A stretch of 64,000 nucleotides of DNA. Source: Cyprinodon diabolis. Taxonomy: Eukaryota; Chordata; Actinopteri; Cyprinodontiformes; Cyprinodontidae. The stretch's first letter is position 1. Every line of letters starts with the position of its first letter. This document shows, in pieces, positions 9,976 through 21,256 of this stretch. A program made the translations under genes and the position numbers. The stretch covers positions 62,001 to 126,000 of the forward strand of contig JARPUW010000262.1 in the NCBI GenBank assembly GCA_030533445.1. The letters run 5' to 3'. The notes below the pieces were generated by a model. That model searched no databases. It had not been told where the DNA came from and was given only the letters and a program-made list of their open reading frames with translations.

Positions 9976-11603
9976 CTGTTTGAAGCTTGGTAACCTTGAC
10001 AACGCTTAACGAGCCTCTCACTGACACAGACAACAGCTGCACTCACTATTGGTTTCTTCTTCCCAGGCTTTTTTGTATGGGAAGAACGGCACCGAACAAA
10101 CGACTACTGATCAAAAACCGTATGAGTTATTCAAAAAACATTTTCACCATGAGCATCAGCAATCCTTCGACTCCAACTATACCAACTTTGGTGTATGTGT
10201 GTCATTCAGAAAAATATTTATGACGAGTTGAAAACACATAGTCTGATTCGTTTCTCTCCCATCTTCAGCTCAAAAAGAATAGAGAAAGGCTGAAACTCTC
10301 ATCGACTTTAGGTTGGTCTGGAGGGTTTTTAAGGAAAAGTATTAATCCTACCGTAATTCCGAAGACATTGTGTGAGTCCAGAGGTTTCAGTCTACAAACT
10401 GACCAAAAATGGTGACTGTAGCTCCAAATATGTGGCCGTGAGGGCGAGAATAAGATGTTTGATCTTAAAAAAATGGCCGCCTCACACTAAGATTTCAGCA
10501 GCTGCACTCTAGCAGGCTGCTGCAGAAGCTAACTGTCAGCTAGCTTCCAGGTGCTTACCCTCCGAACAAACGACTGCTGAGCAAAAACCGTAAAAGGTAT
10601 CTGAAAAATTATTTCAGTGAAAGCAACATCTATCCTTTGTCTCAGACTGGGGTAACCTTCATGTCTGTAGGTCTTTCACAACCCAAAACGAAGCACAAAC
10701 AAAATGGTTGGCCCACCTGCTCCTCCCTTTCTTTTAACTGCAGGACCTCACTCTCACTCACCTTTTAGCTGCTAAAGCACCCCTCCGAACAAACGACTGC
10801 TGAGTAAAAACCGTAAAAGGTATCTGAAAAATTATTTTTATCTAAGCGACAGCTATATCTTGTCTTCAATTGGAGTAACTTTCATGGCTGTAGATCATCT
10901 ACAAACTGAATGGGAAGAGAAAGAAAAAGAAAAAACGTTTCATCACACCTAAGCTTCTAATTGAGCTAGCTGCAGCAGGTCACTGTCACTCAGCTTTCAG
11001 GTGCTTAAAATGTCCTCCGAACAAACGACTGCTGAGCAAAAACCGTATGAGTTATTCAAAAAAAGTTTTCACCGTGAGCGTCAGTCATCCTTCGACTCCA
11101 ACTATGCCAACTTTGGTGTATGTGTGTCATTCAGAAAAATATTTATGACGAGTTGAAAACACATAGTCTGATTCGTTTTTCTCCCCTCTTCTGCTCCAAA
11201 ACCAATGAAAAACGGCTCTGATTTTCATCGACTTTAGGTCGGTCTGGAGGGTTTTTAAGGAAAAGTATTAATCCTACCGTAATTCCGAAGATATTGTGTG
11301 GGTCCAGAGATTTCAGTCTACAAACTGACCAAAAATGGTGACTCTAGCTATAAATATGTGGCCTTGAGGGCGAGTTTAAAATGTTTTTTTGTGTTTAAAA
11401 AACGCCTGCCTCACACTCTAGCTTTTCAGTTGCTCCACTCTAGCAGGCTGGATTTTGCTAAAACTTTGTGGCGCTTGAGGTCTGATTATACAAAAACCGT
11501 AGCAGTTATCAACATACCGTCTTCAGTTTTAAATAGACGAAGGATTTATCTACAAACTGAGCTTCAAACTGTTTTTCTAGGTGAATGTATGCTGACACAG
11601 TGA
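9976..11603 (+). repeat. A block: seven ~232-bp subunits (reference copy)
   Basis: ACCGTA occurs at 10117, 10350, 10587, 10810, 11042, 11276 and 11496: spacing 233, 237, 223, 232, 234 and 220. Flanking text groups the subunits. The 1st and 5th read ACCGTATGAGTTATTC (a, a'), the 2nd and 6th ACCGTAATTCCGAAG (b, b'), the 3rd and 4th ACCGTAAAAGG (c, c'), and the 7th ACCGTAGCAG (d). A second shared word, TCTACAAACTGA, marks later positions in several subunits. The block crosses the landmark at 11298. The order a b c c' a' b' d shows an older tandem repeat of about 232 bp. Confidence 0.92.
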
Positions 11604-14441
11604 AGTGCTGTTTTTTATGCTTTTTTTTTCCTCTCCCCATTCATTTCCTATGGGATTTTTTTGCGACGTTTTCGCTAATAATTCGCAAACCTTCGGACTA
11701 ATGAGAAAGTTTTATACAAGCACACATCACCCCATTGGTCCCGACGCGTGTGCCAACTTTGGGCCCGATCCGCCAAACCGTGCGGGACTAGTTACGCGCC
11801 GAAGTTTTGGGTATACGGGAGAATTATAATAATAACTAGAAAATTTCTAAAGAAATTTTGAGGGGGGCCACCTACTGCCCGTCTGGGGAACAGGGCCAAT
11901 ACGGCCCTGGCAAGTTATGTCGGGGCTCCCCAGACCAACTGCTTACGCCTTTGAGGGCTGCTGAGGGAAGGAAAGAGGGCTAGGTCATGGGCAAAGAGAG
12001 CTGTGTGCCACTTGTGCTGAAATCTGGGAAATAGACGTGCACAGCGTATGATGCAAAAGGGTAATATGGGTTGTCCATATTGAAACACAGTGGGTAAAGC
12101 TCAGTTGGTGGGCTCCGCCCGCCTGCTAGGAGCCCTTGCAGCGATGAAAAAAATCACCAATGGCGGGCTCTGCCCACCTGCTAAGAGCCATTGCAGTGAT
12201 GAAATCACCAATGGCGGGCTCCGCCCGCCTTCTAAGAGCCATTGCAGTGATGAAATCACCAATGGCGGGCTCCGCCCGCCTTCTAAGAGCCATTGCAGTG
12301 ATGAAATTACAAATGGCAATGAGCAATATGCCAGAATGTATGAGTGTGTATAAGGAAGAGGCTTTTATTCTGTAGAGTCCCTGGAGTCTTATTTTGAAAG
12401 TCTATCATGGAAGTGCATCTAAAGATGGGTCATGCCCAGCAGTTATATAGAATCAATTTCCAAATGTTAAATCACTGGTTTTCCATGTTATTAGGTGAAT
12501 AGTTGCTGTATTACAGAGTAAATGGGAGACTTTTATTGTGAAATTTGCTCTGGGTGTGTTTTGAAAAGGTCACTAGAGTCTAATAAAAACAACCTGGAAG
12601 AGTTTGGGTCATAATGTTGAGCCATTTGCATCAATTAATGCATTAGTATAATCTAGAGGCTTTTATTTTGTAGGGTCGCTGGAGTCTTATTTTGAAAGTC
12701 CAACAGAGTTGTGTTTATAGAAAATGTTCAGACCCGTCAATGATAGTTGATTACTTTCCAATCGTTAAATCACTCTTTTTCCATGTTATTAGGGCAGTAG
12801 ATGAAGCGGAAATGGGAGGCTTTTATTTTGAAATTTGCTATAGGGTGTGTTTTAAACAGTCTCCTAGAGTCTATTCTCTAAAACGGGGTTGAGTTTGGGT
12901 CATAATATTGAGCCATATAGGGCAATAAATATATGTAAAAAATATAGAGGCTTTTATTTTGTAGGGTCCCTGGAGTCTTATTTTGAAAGTCTATCAGTGC
13001 TGAGTGGCAAGGGAAGTGTCATGGACAGCAGTCATATAGTATCCATTTCCCAATGTTAAATCAGTCCTTTCACCCTCCATTAGATTAATATGTGCTGTTT
13101 AAAACAGCAGAGGTAAAATCTGTTTGAAGCTTGGTAACCTTGACAACGCTTAACGAGCCTCTCACTGACACAGACAACAGCTGCACTCACTATTGGTTTC
13201 TTCTTCCCAGGCTTTTTTGTATGGGAAGAACGGCAACGAAAACAAACGACTACTGATCAAAAACCGTATGAGTTATTCAAAAAACATTTTCACCATGAGC
13301 ATCAGCAATCCTTCGACTCCAAGTATACCAACTTTGGTGTATGTGTGTCATTCAGAACAATATTTATGACGAGTTGAAAACACATAGTCTGATTCGTTTC
13401 TCTCCCATCTTCAGCTCAAAAAGAATGGAGAAAGGCTGAAACTCATCGACTTTAGGTTGGTCTGGAGGGTTTTTAAGGAAAAGTATTAATCCTACCGTAA
13501 TTCCGAAGACATTGTGTGAGTCCAGAGGTTTCAGTCTACAAACTGACCAAAAATGGTGACTGTAGCTCCAAATATGTGGCCGTGAGGGCGAGAATAAGAT
13601 GTTTGATCTTAAAAAAATGGCCGCCTCACACTAAGATTTCAGCAGCTGCACTCTAGCAGGCTGCTGCAGAAGCTAACTGTCAGCTAGCTTCCAGGTGCTT
13701 ACCCTCCGAACAAACGACTGCTGAGCAAAAACCGTAAAAGATATCTGAAAAATTCTTTCAGTGAAAGCAACATCTATCCTTTGTCTCAGACTGGGGTAAC
13801 CTTCATGTCTGTAGGTCTTTCACAACCCAAAACGAAGCACAAACAAAATGGTTGGCCCACCTGCTCCTCCCTTTGTTTGAACTGCAGGACCTCACTCTCA
13901 CTCACCTTTTAGCTGCTAAAGCACCCCTCCGAACAAACGACTGCTGAGTAAAAACCGTAAAAGGTGTCTGAAAAATTCTTTTTATCTAAGCGACAGCTAT
14001 ATCTTGTCTTCAATTGGAGTAACTTTCATGGCTGTAGGTCATCTACAAACTGAATGGGAAGAGAAAGAAAAAGAAAAAACGTTTCATCACACCTAAGCTT
14101 CTAATTGAGCTAGCTGCAGCAGGTCACTGTCACTCAGCTTTCAGGTGCTTAAAATGTCCTCCGAACAAACGACTGCTGAGCAAAAACCGTATGAGTTATT
14201 CAAAAAATTTTTTCACCGTGAGCGTCAGACATCCTTCGACTCCAACTATGCCAACTTTGGTGTATGTGTGTCATTCAGAAAAATATTTATGACGAGTTTA
14301 AAACACATAGTCGGATTCGTTTTTCTCCCCTCTTCTGCTCCAAAACCAATGAAAAACGGCTCTGATTTTCATCGACTTTAGGTCGGTCTGGAGGGTTTTT
14401 AAGGAAAAGTATTAATCCTACCGTAATTCCGAAGATATTGT
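11298..14441 (+). repeat. Unit U4, type II (near-identical to U2)
   Basis: 3,144 bp, exactly the length of U2 and offset from it by 6,313 bp. The one difference I found by eye is G at 13373 (GACGAGTTG) where U2 has C at 7060 (GACGACTTG). C block starts at 12358. No gene is seen. Confidence 0.96.
12107..12317 (+). repeat. GC-hairpin tract, 4 hairpins (type II)
   Basis: Same four hairpins and the same imperfect first two stems as U2. Confidence 0.94.
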
Positions 14442-17400
14442 GTGGGTCCAGAGATTTCAGTCTACAAACTGACCAAAAATGGTGACTCTAGCTATAAATA
14501 TGTGGCCGTGAGGGCGAGTTTAAAATGTTTTTTTGTGTTTAAAAAACGCCTGCCTCACACTCTAGCTTTTCAGTTGCTCCACTCTAGCAGGCTGGATTTT
14601 GCTAAAACTTTGTGGCGCTTGAGGTCTGATTATACAAAAACCGTAGCAGTTATCAACATACCGTCTTCAGTTTTAAATAGACGAAGGATTTATCTACAAA
14701 CTGAGCTTCAAACTGTTTTTCTAGGTGAATGTATGCCGACACAGTGAAGTGCTGTTTTTTATGCTTTTTTTTTCCTCTCCCCATTCATTTCCTATGGGAT
14801 TTTTTTGCGACGTTTTCGCTAATAATTCGCAAACCTTCGGACTAATGAGAAAGTTTTATACAAGCACACATCACCCCATTGGTCCCGACGCGTGTGCCAA
14901 CTTTGGGCCCGATCCGCCAAACCGTGCGGGACTAGTTACGCGCCGAAGTTTTGGGTATACGGGAGAATTATAATAACTAGAAAATTTCTAAAGAAATTTT
15001 GAGGGGGGCCACCTACTGCCCGTCTGGGGAACCGGGCCAATACGGCCCTGGCAAGTGACGTCGGGGCTCCCCAGACCAACTGCTTACGCCTTTGAGGGCT
15101 GCTGAGGGAAGGAAAGAGGGCAAGTTCATGGGCAAAGAGAGCTGTGTGCCACTTGTGCTGAAATCTGGGAAATAGACGTGCACAGCGTATGATGCACAAG
15201 GGTAATATGGGTTGTCCATATTGAAACACAGTGGGTAAAGCCCAGTTGGCGGGCTTCGCCCGCCTGCTAGGAGCCATCTCAGTGAAGAAAAAAATCACCA
15301 ATGGCGGGCACTGCCCGCCTTCTAAGAGCCATTGCAGTGATGAAATCACCAATGGCGGGCTCCGCCCGCCTGCTAAGAGCCATTGCAGTGATGTAATCAC
15401 CTTTGGCGGGCTCCGCCCGCCTGTTACCATTGGCGGGCTCCGCCCGCCTTCTAAGAGCCATTGCAGTGATGAAATCACCAATGGCAATGAGCAATATGCC
15501 AGAATGTATGAGTGTGTATAAGGAAGAGGCTTTTATTCTGTAGAGTCCTTGTAGTCTTATTTTGAAAGTCTATCATGAATGTGCATCAAAAGATGGGTCA
15601 CGCCCAGCAGTGATATAGAATCCATTTCCAAATGTTAAATCACTGGTTTTCCATGTTATTAGGTGAATAGTTGCTGTATTACAGAGTAAATGGGAGACTT
15701 TTATTGTGAAATTTGCTCTGGGGTGTGTTTTGAAAAGGTCACTAGAGTCTAATAAAAACAACCTGGAAGAGTTTGGGTCATAATGTTGAGCCATTTGCAT
15801 CAATTAATGCATTAGTATAATCTAGAGGCTTTTATTTTGTAGGGTCCCTGGAGTCTTATTTTGAAAGTCCAACAGAGTTGTGTTTATAGAAAATGTTCAG
15901 ACCCGTCAATGATAGTTGATTACTTTCCAATCGTTAAATCACTCTTTTTCCATGTTATTAGGGCAGTAGATGAAGCGGAAATGGGAGGCTTTTATTTTGA
16001 AATTTGCTATAGGGTGTGTTTTAAACAGTCTCCTAGAGTCTATTCTCTAAAACGGGGTTGAGTTTGGGTCATAATGTTGAGCCATATAGGGCAATAAATA
16101 TATGTAAAAAATATAGAGGCTTTTATTTTGTAGGGTCCCTGGAGTCTTATTTTGAAAGTCTATCAGTGCTGAGTGGCAAGGGAAGTGTCATGGACAGCAG
16201 TCATATAGTATCCATTTCCCAATGTTAAATCAGTCCTTTCACCCTCCATTAGATTAATATGTGCTGTTTAAAACAGCAGAGGTAAAATCTGTTTGAAGCT
16301 TGGTAACCTTGACAACGCTTAACGAGCCTCTCACTGACACAGACAACAGCTGCACTCACTATTGGTTTCTTCTTCCCAGGCTTTTTTGTATGGGAAGAAC
16401 GGCACCGAACAAACGACTACTGATCAAAAACCGTATGAGTTATTCAAAAAACATTTTCACCATGAGCATCAGCAATCCTTCGACTCCAACTATACCAACT
16501 TTGGTGTATGTGTGTCATTCAGAAAAATATTTATGACGAGTTGAAAACACATAGTCTGATTCGTTTCTCTCCCATCTTCAGCTCAAAAAGAATAGAGAAA
16601 GGCTGAAACTCTCATCGACTTTAGGTTGGTCTGGAGGGTTTTTAAGGAAAAGTATTAATCCTACCGTAATTCCGAAGACATTGTGTGAGTCCAGAGGTTT
16701 CAGTCTACAAACTGACCAAAAATGGTGACTGTAGCTCCAAATATGTGGCCGTGAGGGCGAGAATAAGATGTTTGATCTTAAAAAAATGGCCGCCTCACAC
16801 TAAGATTTCAGCAGCTGCACTCTAGCAGGCTGCTGCAGAAGCTAACTGTCAGCTAGCTTCCAGGTGCTTACCCTCCGAACAAACGACTGCTGAGCAAAAA
16901 CCGTAAAAGGTATCTGAAAAATTATTTCAGTGAAAGCAACATCTATCCTTTGTCTCAGACTGGGGTAACCTTCATGTCTGTAGGTCTTTCACAACCCAAA
17001 ACGAAGCACAAACAAAATGGTTGGCCCACCTGCTCCTCCCTTTCTTTTAACTGCAGGACCTCACTCTCACTCACCTTTTAGCTGCTAAAGCACCCCTCCG
17101 AACAAACGACTGCTGAGTAAAAACCGTAAAAGGTATCTGAAAAATTATTTTTATCTAAGCGACAGCTATATCTTGTCTTCAATTGGAGTAACTTTCATGG
17201 CTGTAGATCATCTACAAACTGAATGGGAAGAGAAAGAAAAAGAAAAAACGTTTCATCACACCTAAGCTTCTAATTGAGCTAGCTGCAGCAGGTCACTGTC
17301 ACTCAGCTTTCAGGTGCTTAAAATGTCCTCCGAACAAACGACTGCTGAGCAAAAACCGTATGAGTTATTCAAAAAATTTTTTCACCGTGAGCGTCAGTCA

Positions 17401-17610
17401 TCCTTCGACTCCAACTATGCCAACTTTGGTGTATATGTGTCATTCAGAAAAATATTTATGACGAGTTTAAAACACATAGTCTGATTCGTTTTTCTCCCCT
17501 CTTCTGCTCCAAAACCAATGAAAAACGGCTCTGATTTTCATCGACTTTAGGTCGGTCTGGAGGGTTTTTAAGGAAAAGTATTAATCCTATCGTAATTCCG
17601 AAGATATTGT
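14442..17610 (+). repeat. Unit U5, type I (near-identical to U3)
   Basis: 3,169 bp, offset from U3 by 6,313 bp. It stops matching U3 near 17370, where U5 has CAAAAAATTTTTTCACC and U3 has CAAAAAAAGTTTTCACC. Its last 250 bp (GTATATGTGTC near 17431) instead match the end of U9. C block starts at 15526. Confidence 0.96.
15248..15485 (+). repeat. GC-hairpin tract, 5 hairpins
   Basis: Loop triplets TTC, ACT, TCC, TCC, TCC, as in U3 and U9. Confidence 0.95.
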
Positions 17611-18146
17611 GTGGGTCCAGAGATTTCAGTCTACAAACTGACCAAAAATGGTGACTCTAGCTATAAATATGTGGCCGTGAGGGCGAGTTTAAAATGTTTT
17701 TTTGTGTTTAAAAAACGCCTGCCTCACACTCTAGCTTTTCAGTTGCTCCACTCTAGCAGGCTGGATTTTGCTAAAACTTTGTGTCGCTTGAGGTCTGATT
17801 ATACAAAAACCGTAGCAGTTATCAACATACCGTCTTCAGTTTTAAATAGACGAAGGATTTATCTACAAACTGAGCTTCAAACTGTTTTTCTAGGTGAATG
17901 TATGCCGACACAGTGAAGTGCTGTTTTTTATGCTTTTTTTTTCCTCTCCCCATTCATTTCCTATGGGATTTTTTTGCGACGTTTTCGCTAATAATTCGCA
18001 AACCTTCGGACTAATGAGAAAGTTTTATACAAGCACACATCACCCCATTGGTCCCGACGCGTGTGCCAACTTTGGGCCCGATCCGCCAAACCGTGCGGGA
18101 CTAGTTACGCGCCGAAGTTTTGGGTATACGGGAGAATTATAATAAT

Positions 18147-18620
18147 AATACGCGGAATAAATATGTGCAATAGTAGTAGGTGGGCCATGCCTTCGGCATG
18201 TGGCCCCCCAATAATAATAATACGCGGAATAAATATGTGCAATAGTAGTAGGTGGGCCATGCCTTCGGCATGTGGCCCCCCAATAATACGCGGAATAAAT
18301 ATGTGCAATAGTAGTAGGTGGGCCATGCCTTCGGCATGTGGCCCCCCAATAATAATACGCGGAATAAATATGTGCAATAGTAGTAGGTGGGCCATGCCTT
18401 CGGCATGTGGCCCCCCAATAATAATAATACGCGGAATAAATATGTGCAATAGTAGTAGGTGGGCCATGCCTTCGGCATGTGGCCCCCCAATAATACGCGG
18501 AATAAATATGTGCAATAGTAGTAGGTGGGCCATGCCTTCGGCATGTGGCCCCCCAATAATACGCGGAATAAATATGTGCAATAGTAGTAGGTGGGCCATG
18601 CCTTCGGCATGTGGCCCCCC
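18147..18620 (+). repeat. Hairpin-cassette array, 7 copies (largest)
   Basis: Seven copies with spacings of 72, 66, 69, 72, 66 and 66 bp, again differing by whole AAT triplets. Because every spacing is a multiple of three, long frames stay open on both strands (up to 342 codons on the minus strand over 18105-19133). These are by-products of the repeat, not genes. Confidence 0.96.
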
Positions 18621-18893
18621 AACTAGAAAATTTCTAAAGAAATTTTGAGGGGGGCCACCTACTGCCCGTCTGGGGAACCGGGCCAATACGGCCCTGGCAA
18701 GTGACGTCGGGGCTCCCCAGACCAACTGCTTACGCCTTTGAGGGCTGCTGAGGGAAGGAAAGAGGGCAAGTTCATGGGCAAAGAGAGCTGTGTGCCACTT
18801 GTGCTGAAATCTGGGAAATAGACGTGCACAGCGTATGATGCACAAGGGTAATATGGGTTGTCCATATTGAAACACAGTGGGTAAAGCCCAGTT

Positions 18894-19131
18894 GGCGGGC
18901 TTCGCCCGCCTGCTAGGAGCCATCTCAGTGAAGAAAAAAATCACCAATGGCGGGCTCTGCCCGCCTTCTAAGAGCCATTGCAGTGATGAAATCACCAATG
19001 GCGGGCTCCGCCCGCCTGCTAAGAGCCATTGCAGTGATGTAATCACCTTTGGCGGGCTCCGCCCGCCTGTTACCATTGGCGGGCTCCGCCCGCCTTCTAA
19101 GAGCCATTGCAGTGATGAAATCACCAATGGC
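18894..19131 (+). repeat. GC-hairpin tract, 5 hairpins
   Basis: Loop triplets TTC, TCT, TCC, TCC, TCC: the commonest pattern. Confidence 0.95.
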
Positions 19132-21256
19132 AATGAGCAATATGCCAGAATGTATGAGTGTGTATAAGGAAGAGGCTTTTATTCTGTAGAGTCCTTGTAG
19201 TCTTATTTTGAAAGTCTATCATGAATGTGCATCAAAAGATGGGTCACGCCCAGCAGTGATATAGAATCCATTTCCAAATGTTAAATCACTGGTTTTCCAT
19301 GTTATTAGGTGAATAGTTGCTGTATTACAGAGTAAATGGGAGACTTTTATTGTGAAATTTGCTCTGGGGTGTGTTTTGAAAAGGTCACTAGAGTCTAATA
19401 AAAACAACCTGGAAGAGTTTGGGTCATAATGTTGAGCCATTTGCATCAATTAATGCATTACTATAATCTAGAGGCTTCTATTTTGTAGGGTCCCTGGAGT
19501 CTTATTTTGAAAGTCCAACAGAGTTGTGTTTATAGAAAATGTTCAGACCCGTCAATGATAGTTGATTACTTTCCAATCGTTAAATCACTCTTTTTCCATG
19601 TTATTAGGGCAGTAGATGAAGCGGAAATGGGAGGCTTTTATTTTGAAATTTGCTATAGGGTGTGTTTTAAACAGTCTCCTAGAGTCTATTCTCTAAAACG
19701 GGGTTGAGTTTGGGTCATAATGTTGAGCCATATAGGGCAATAAATATATGTAAAAAATATAGAGGCTTTTATTTTGTAGGGTCCCTGGAGTCTTATTTTG
19801 AAAGTCTATCAGTGCTGAGTGGCAAGGGAAGTGTCATGTACAGCAGTCATATAGTATCCATTTCCCAATGTTAAATCAGTCCTTTCACCCTCCATTAGAT
19901 TAATATGTGCTGTTTAAAACAGCAGAGGTAAAATCTGTTTGAAGCTTGGTAACCTTGACAACGCTTAACGAGCCTCTCACTGACACAGACAACAGCTGCA
20001 CTCACTATTGGTTTCTTCTTCCCAGGCTTTTTTGTATGGGAAGAACGGCACCGAACAAACGACTACTGATCAAAAACCGTATGAGTTATTCAAAAAACAT
20101 TTTCACCATGAGCATCAGCAATCCTTCGACTCCAACTATACCAACTTTGGTGTATGTGTGTCATTCAGAAAAATATTTATGACGAGTTGAAAACACATAG
20201 TCTGATTCGTTTCTCTCCCATCTTCAGCTCAAAAAGAATAGAGAAAGGCTGAAACTCTCATCGACTTTAGGTTGGTCTGGAGGGTTTTTAAGGAAAAGTA
20301 TTAATCCTACCGTAATTCCGAAGACATTGTGTGAGTCCAGAGGTTTCAGTCTACAAACTGACCAAAAATGGTGACTGTAGCTCCAAATATGTGGCCGTGA
20401 GGGCGAGAATAAGATGTTTGATCTTAAAAAAATGGCCGCCTCACACTAAGATTTCAGCAGCTGCACTCTAGCAGGCTGCTGCAGAAGCTAACTGTCAGCT
20501 AGCTTCCAGGTGCTTACCCTCCGAACAAACGACTGCTGAGCAAAAACCGTAAAAGATATCTGAAAAATTCTTTCAGTGAAAGCAACATCTATCCTTTGTC
20601 TCAGACTGGGGTAACCTTCATGTCTGTAGGTCTTTCACAACCTAAAACGAAGCACAAACAAAATGGTTGGCCCACCTGCTCCTCCCTTTGTTTGAACTGC
20701 AGGACCTCACTCTCACTCACCTTTTAGCTGCTAAAGCACCCCTCCGAACAAACGACTGCTGAGTAAAAACCGTAAAAGGTATCTGAAAAATTCTTTTTAT
20801 CTAAGCGACAGCTATATCTTGTCTTCAATTGGAGTAACTTTCATGGCTGTAGGTCATCTACAAACTGAATGGGAAGAGAAAGAAAAAGAAAAAACGTTTC
20901 ATCACACCTAAGCTTCTAATTGAGCTAGCTGCAGCAGGTCACTGTCACTCAGCTTTCAGGTGCTTAAAATGTCCTCCGAACAAACGACTGCTGAGCAAAA
21001 ACCGTATGAGTTATTCAAAAAATTTTTTCACCGTGAGCGTCAGTCATCCTTCGACTCCAACTATGCCAACTTTGGTGTATGTGTGTCATTCAGAAAAATA
21101 TTTATGACGAGTTTAAAACACATAGTCTGATTCGTTTTTCTCCCCTCTTCTGCTCCAAAACCAATGAAAAACGGCTCTGATTTTCATCGACTTTAGGTCG
21201 GTCTGGAGGGTTTTTAAGGAAAAGTATTAATCCTACCGTAATTCCGAAGATATTGT

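Larger units (their letters stand above)
8129..11297 (+). repeat. Unit U3, type I, simplest reference unit
   Basis: 3,169 bp with no hairpin cassette and no duplication, so the best unit to read the architecture from: B block about 8435-9212, C block 9213 to about 9975, A block about 9976 to 11603 in U4. Carries CTCTGGGGTGTG (four Gs) in the C block and AAAAATTATTT near 10605 and 10828. Confidence 0.97.
17611..21256 (+). repeat. Unit U6, type I, with 7 hairpin cassettes
   Basis: 3,646 bp; the 477-bp excess over U3 equals seven cassettes. C block starts at 19172. Private variants: CCTATCGTAATTCC just before the landmark, GTGTCGCTTGAGG in subunit d, and GGCTTCTATTTTG near 19473. GTCATGTACAGC in the C block is shared with U7. 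No gene is seen. Confidence 0.96.

Noticed and set aside
18147..18620. CRISPR-like array of regularly spaced palindromic repeats
   Set aside because: Copies are identical throughout with no variable spacers, no cas genes are present, and the context is eukaryotic satellite DNA.
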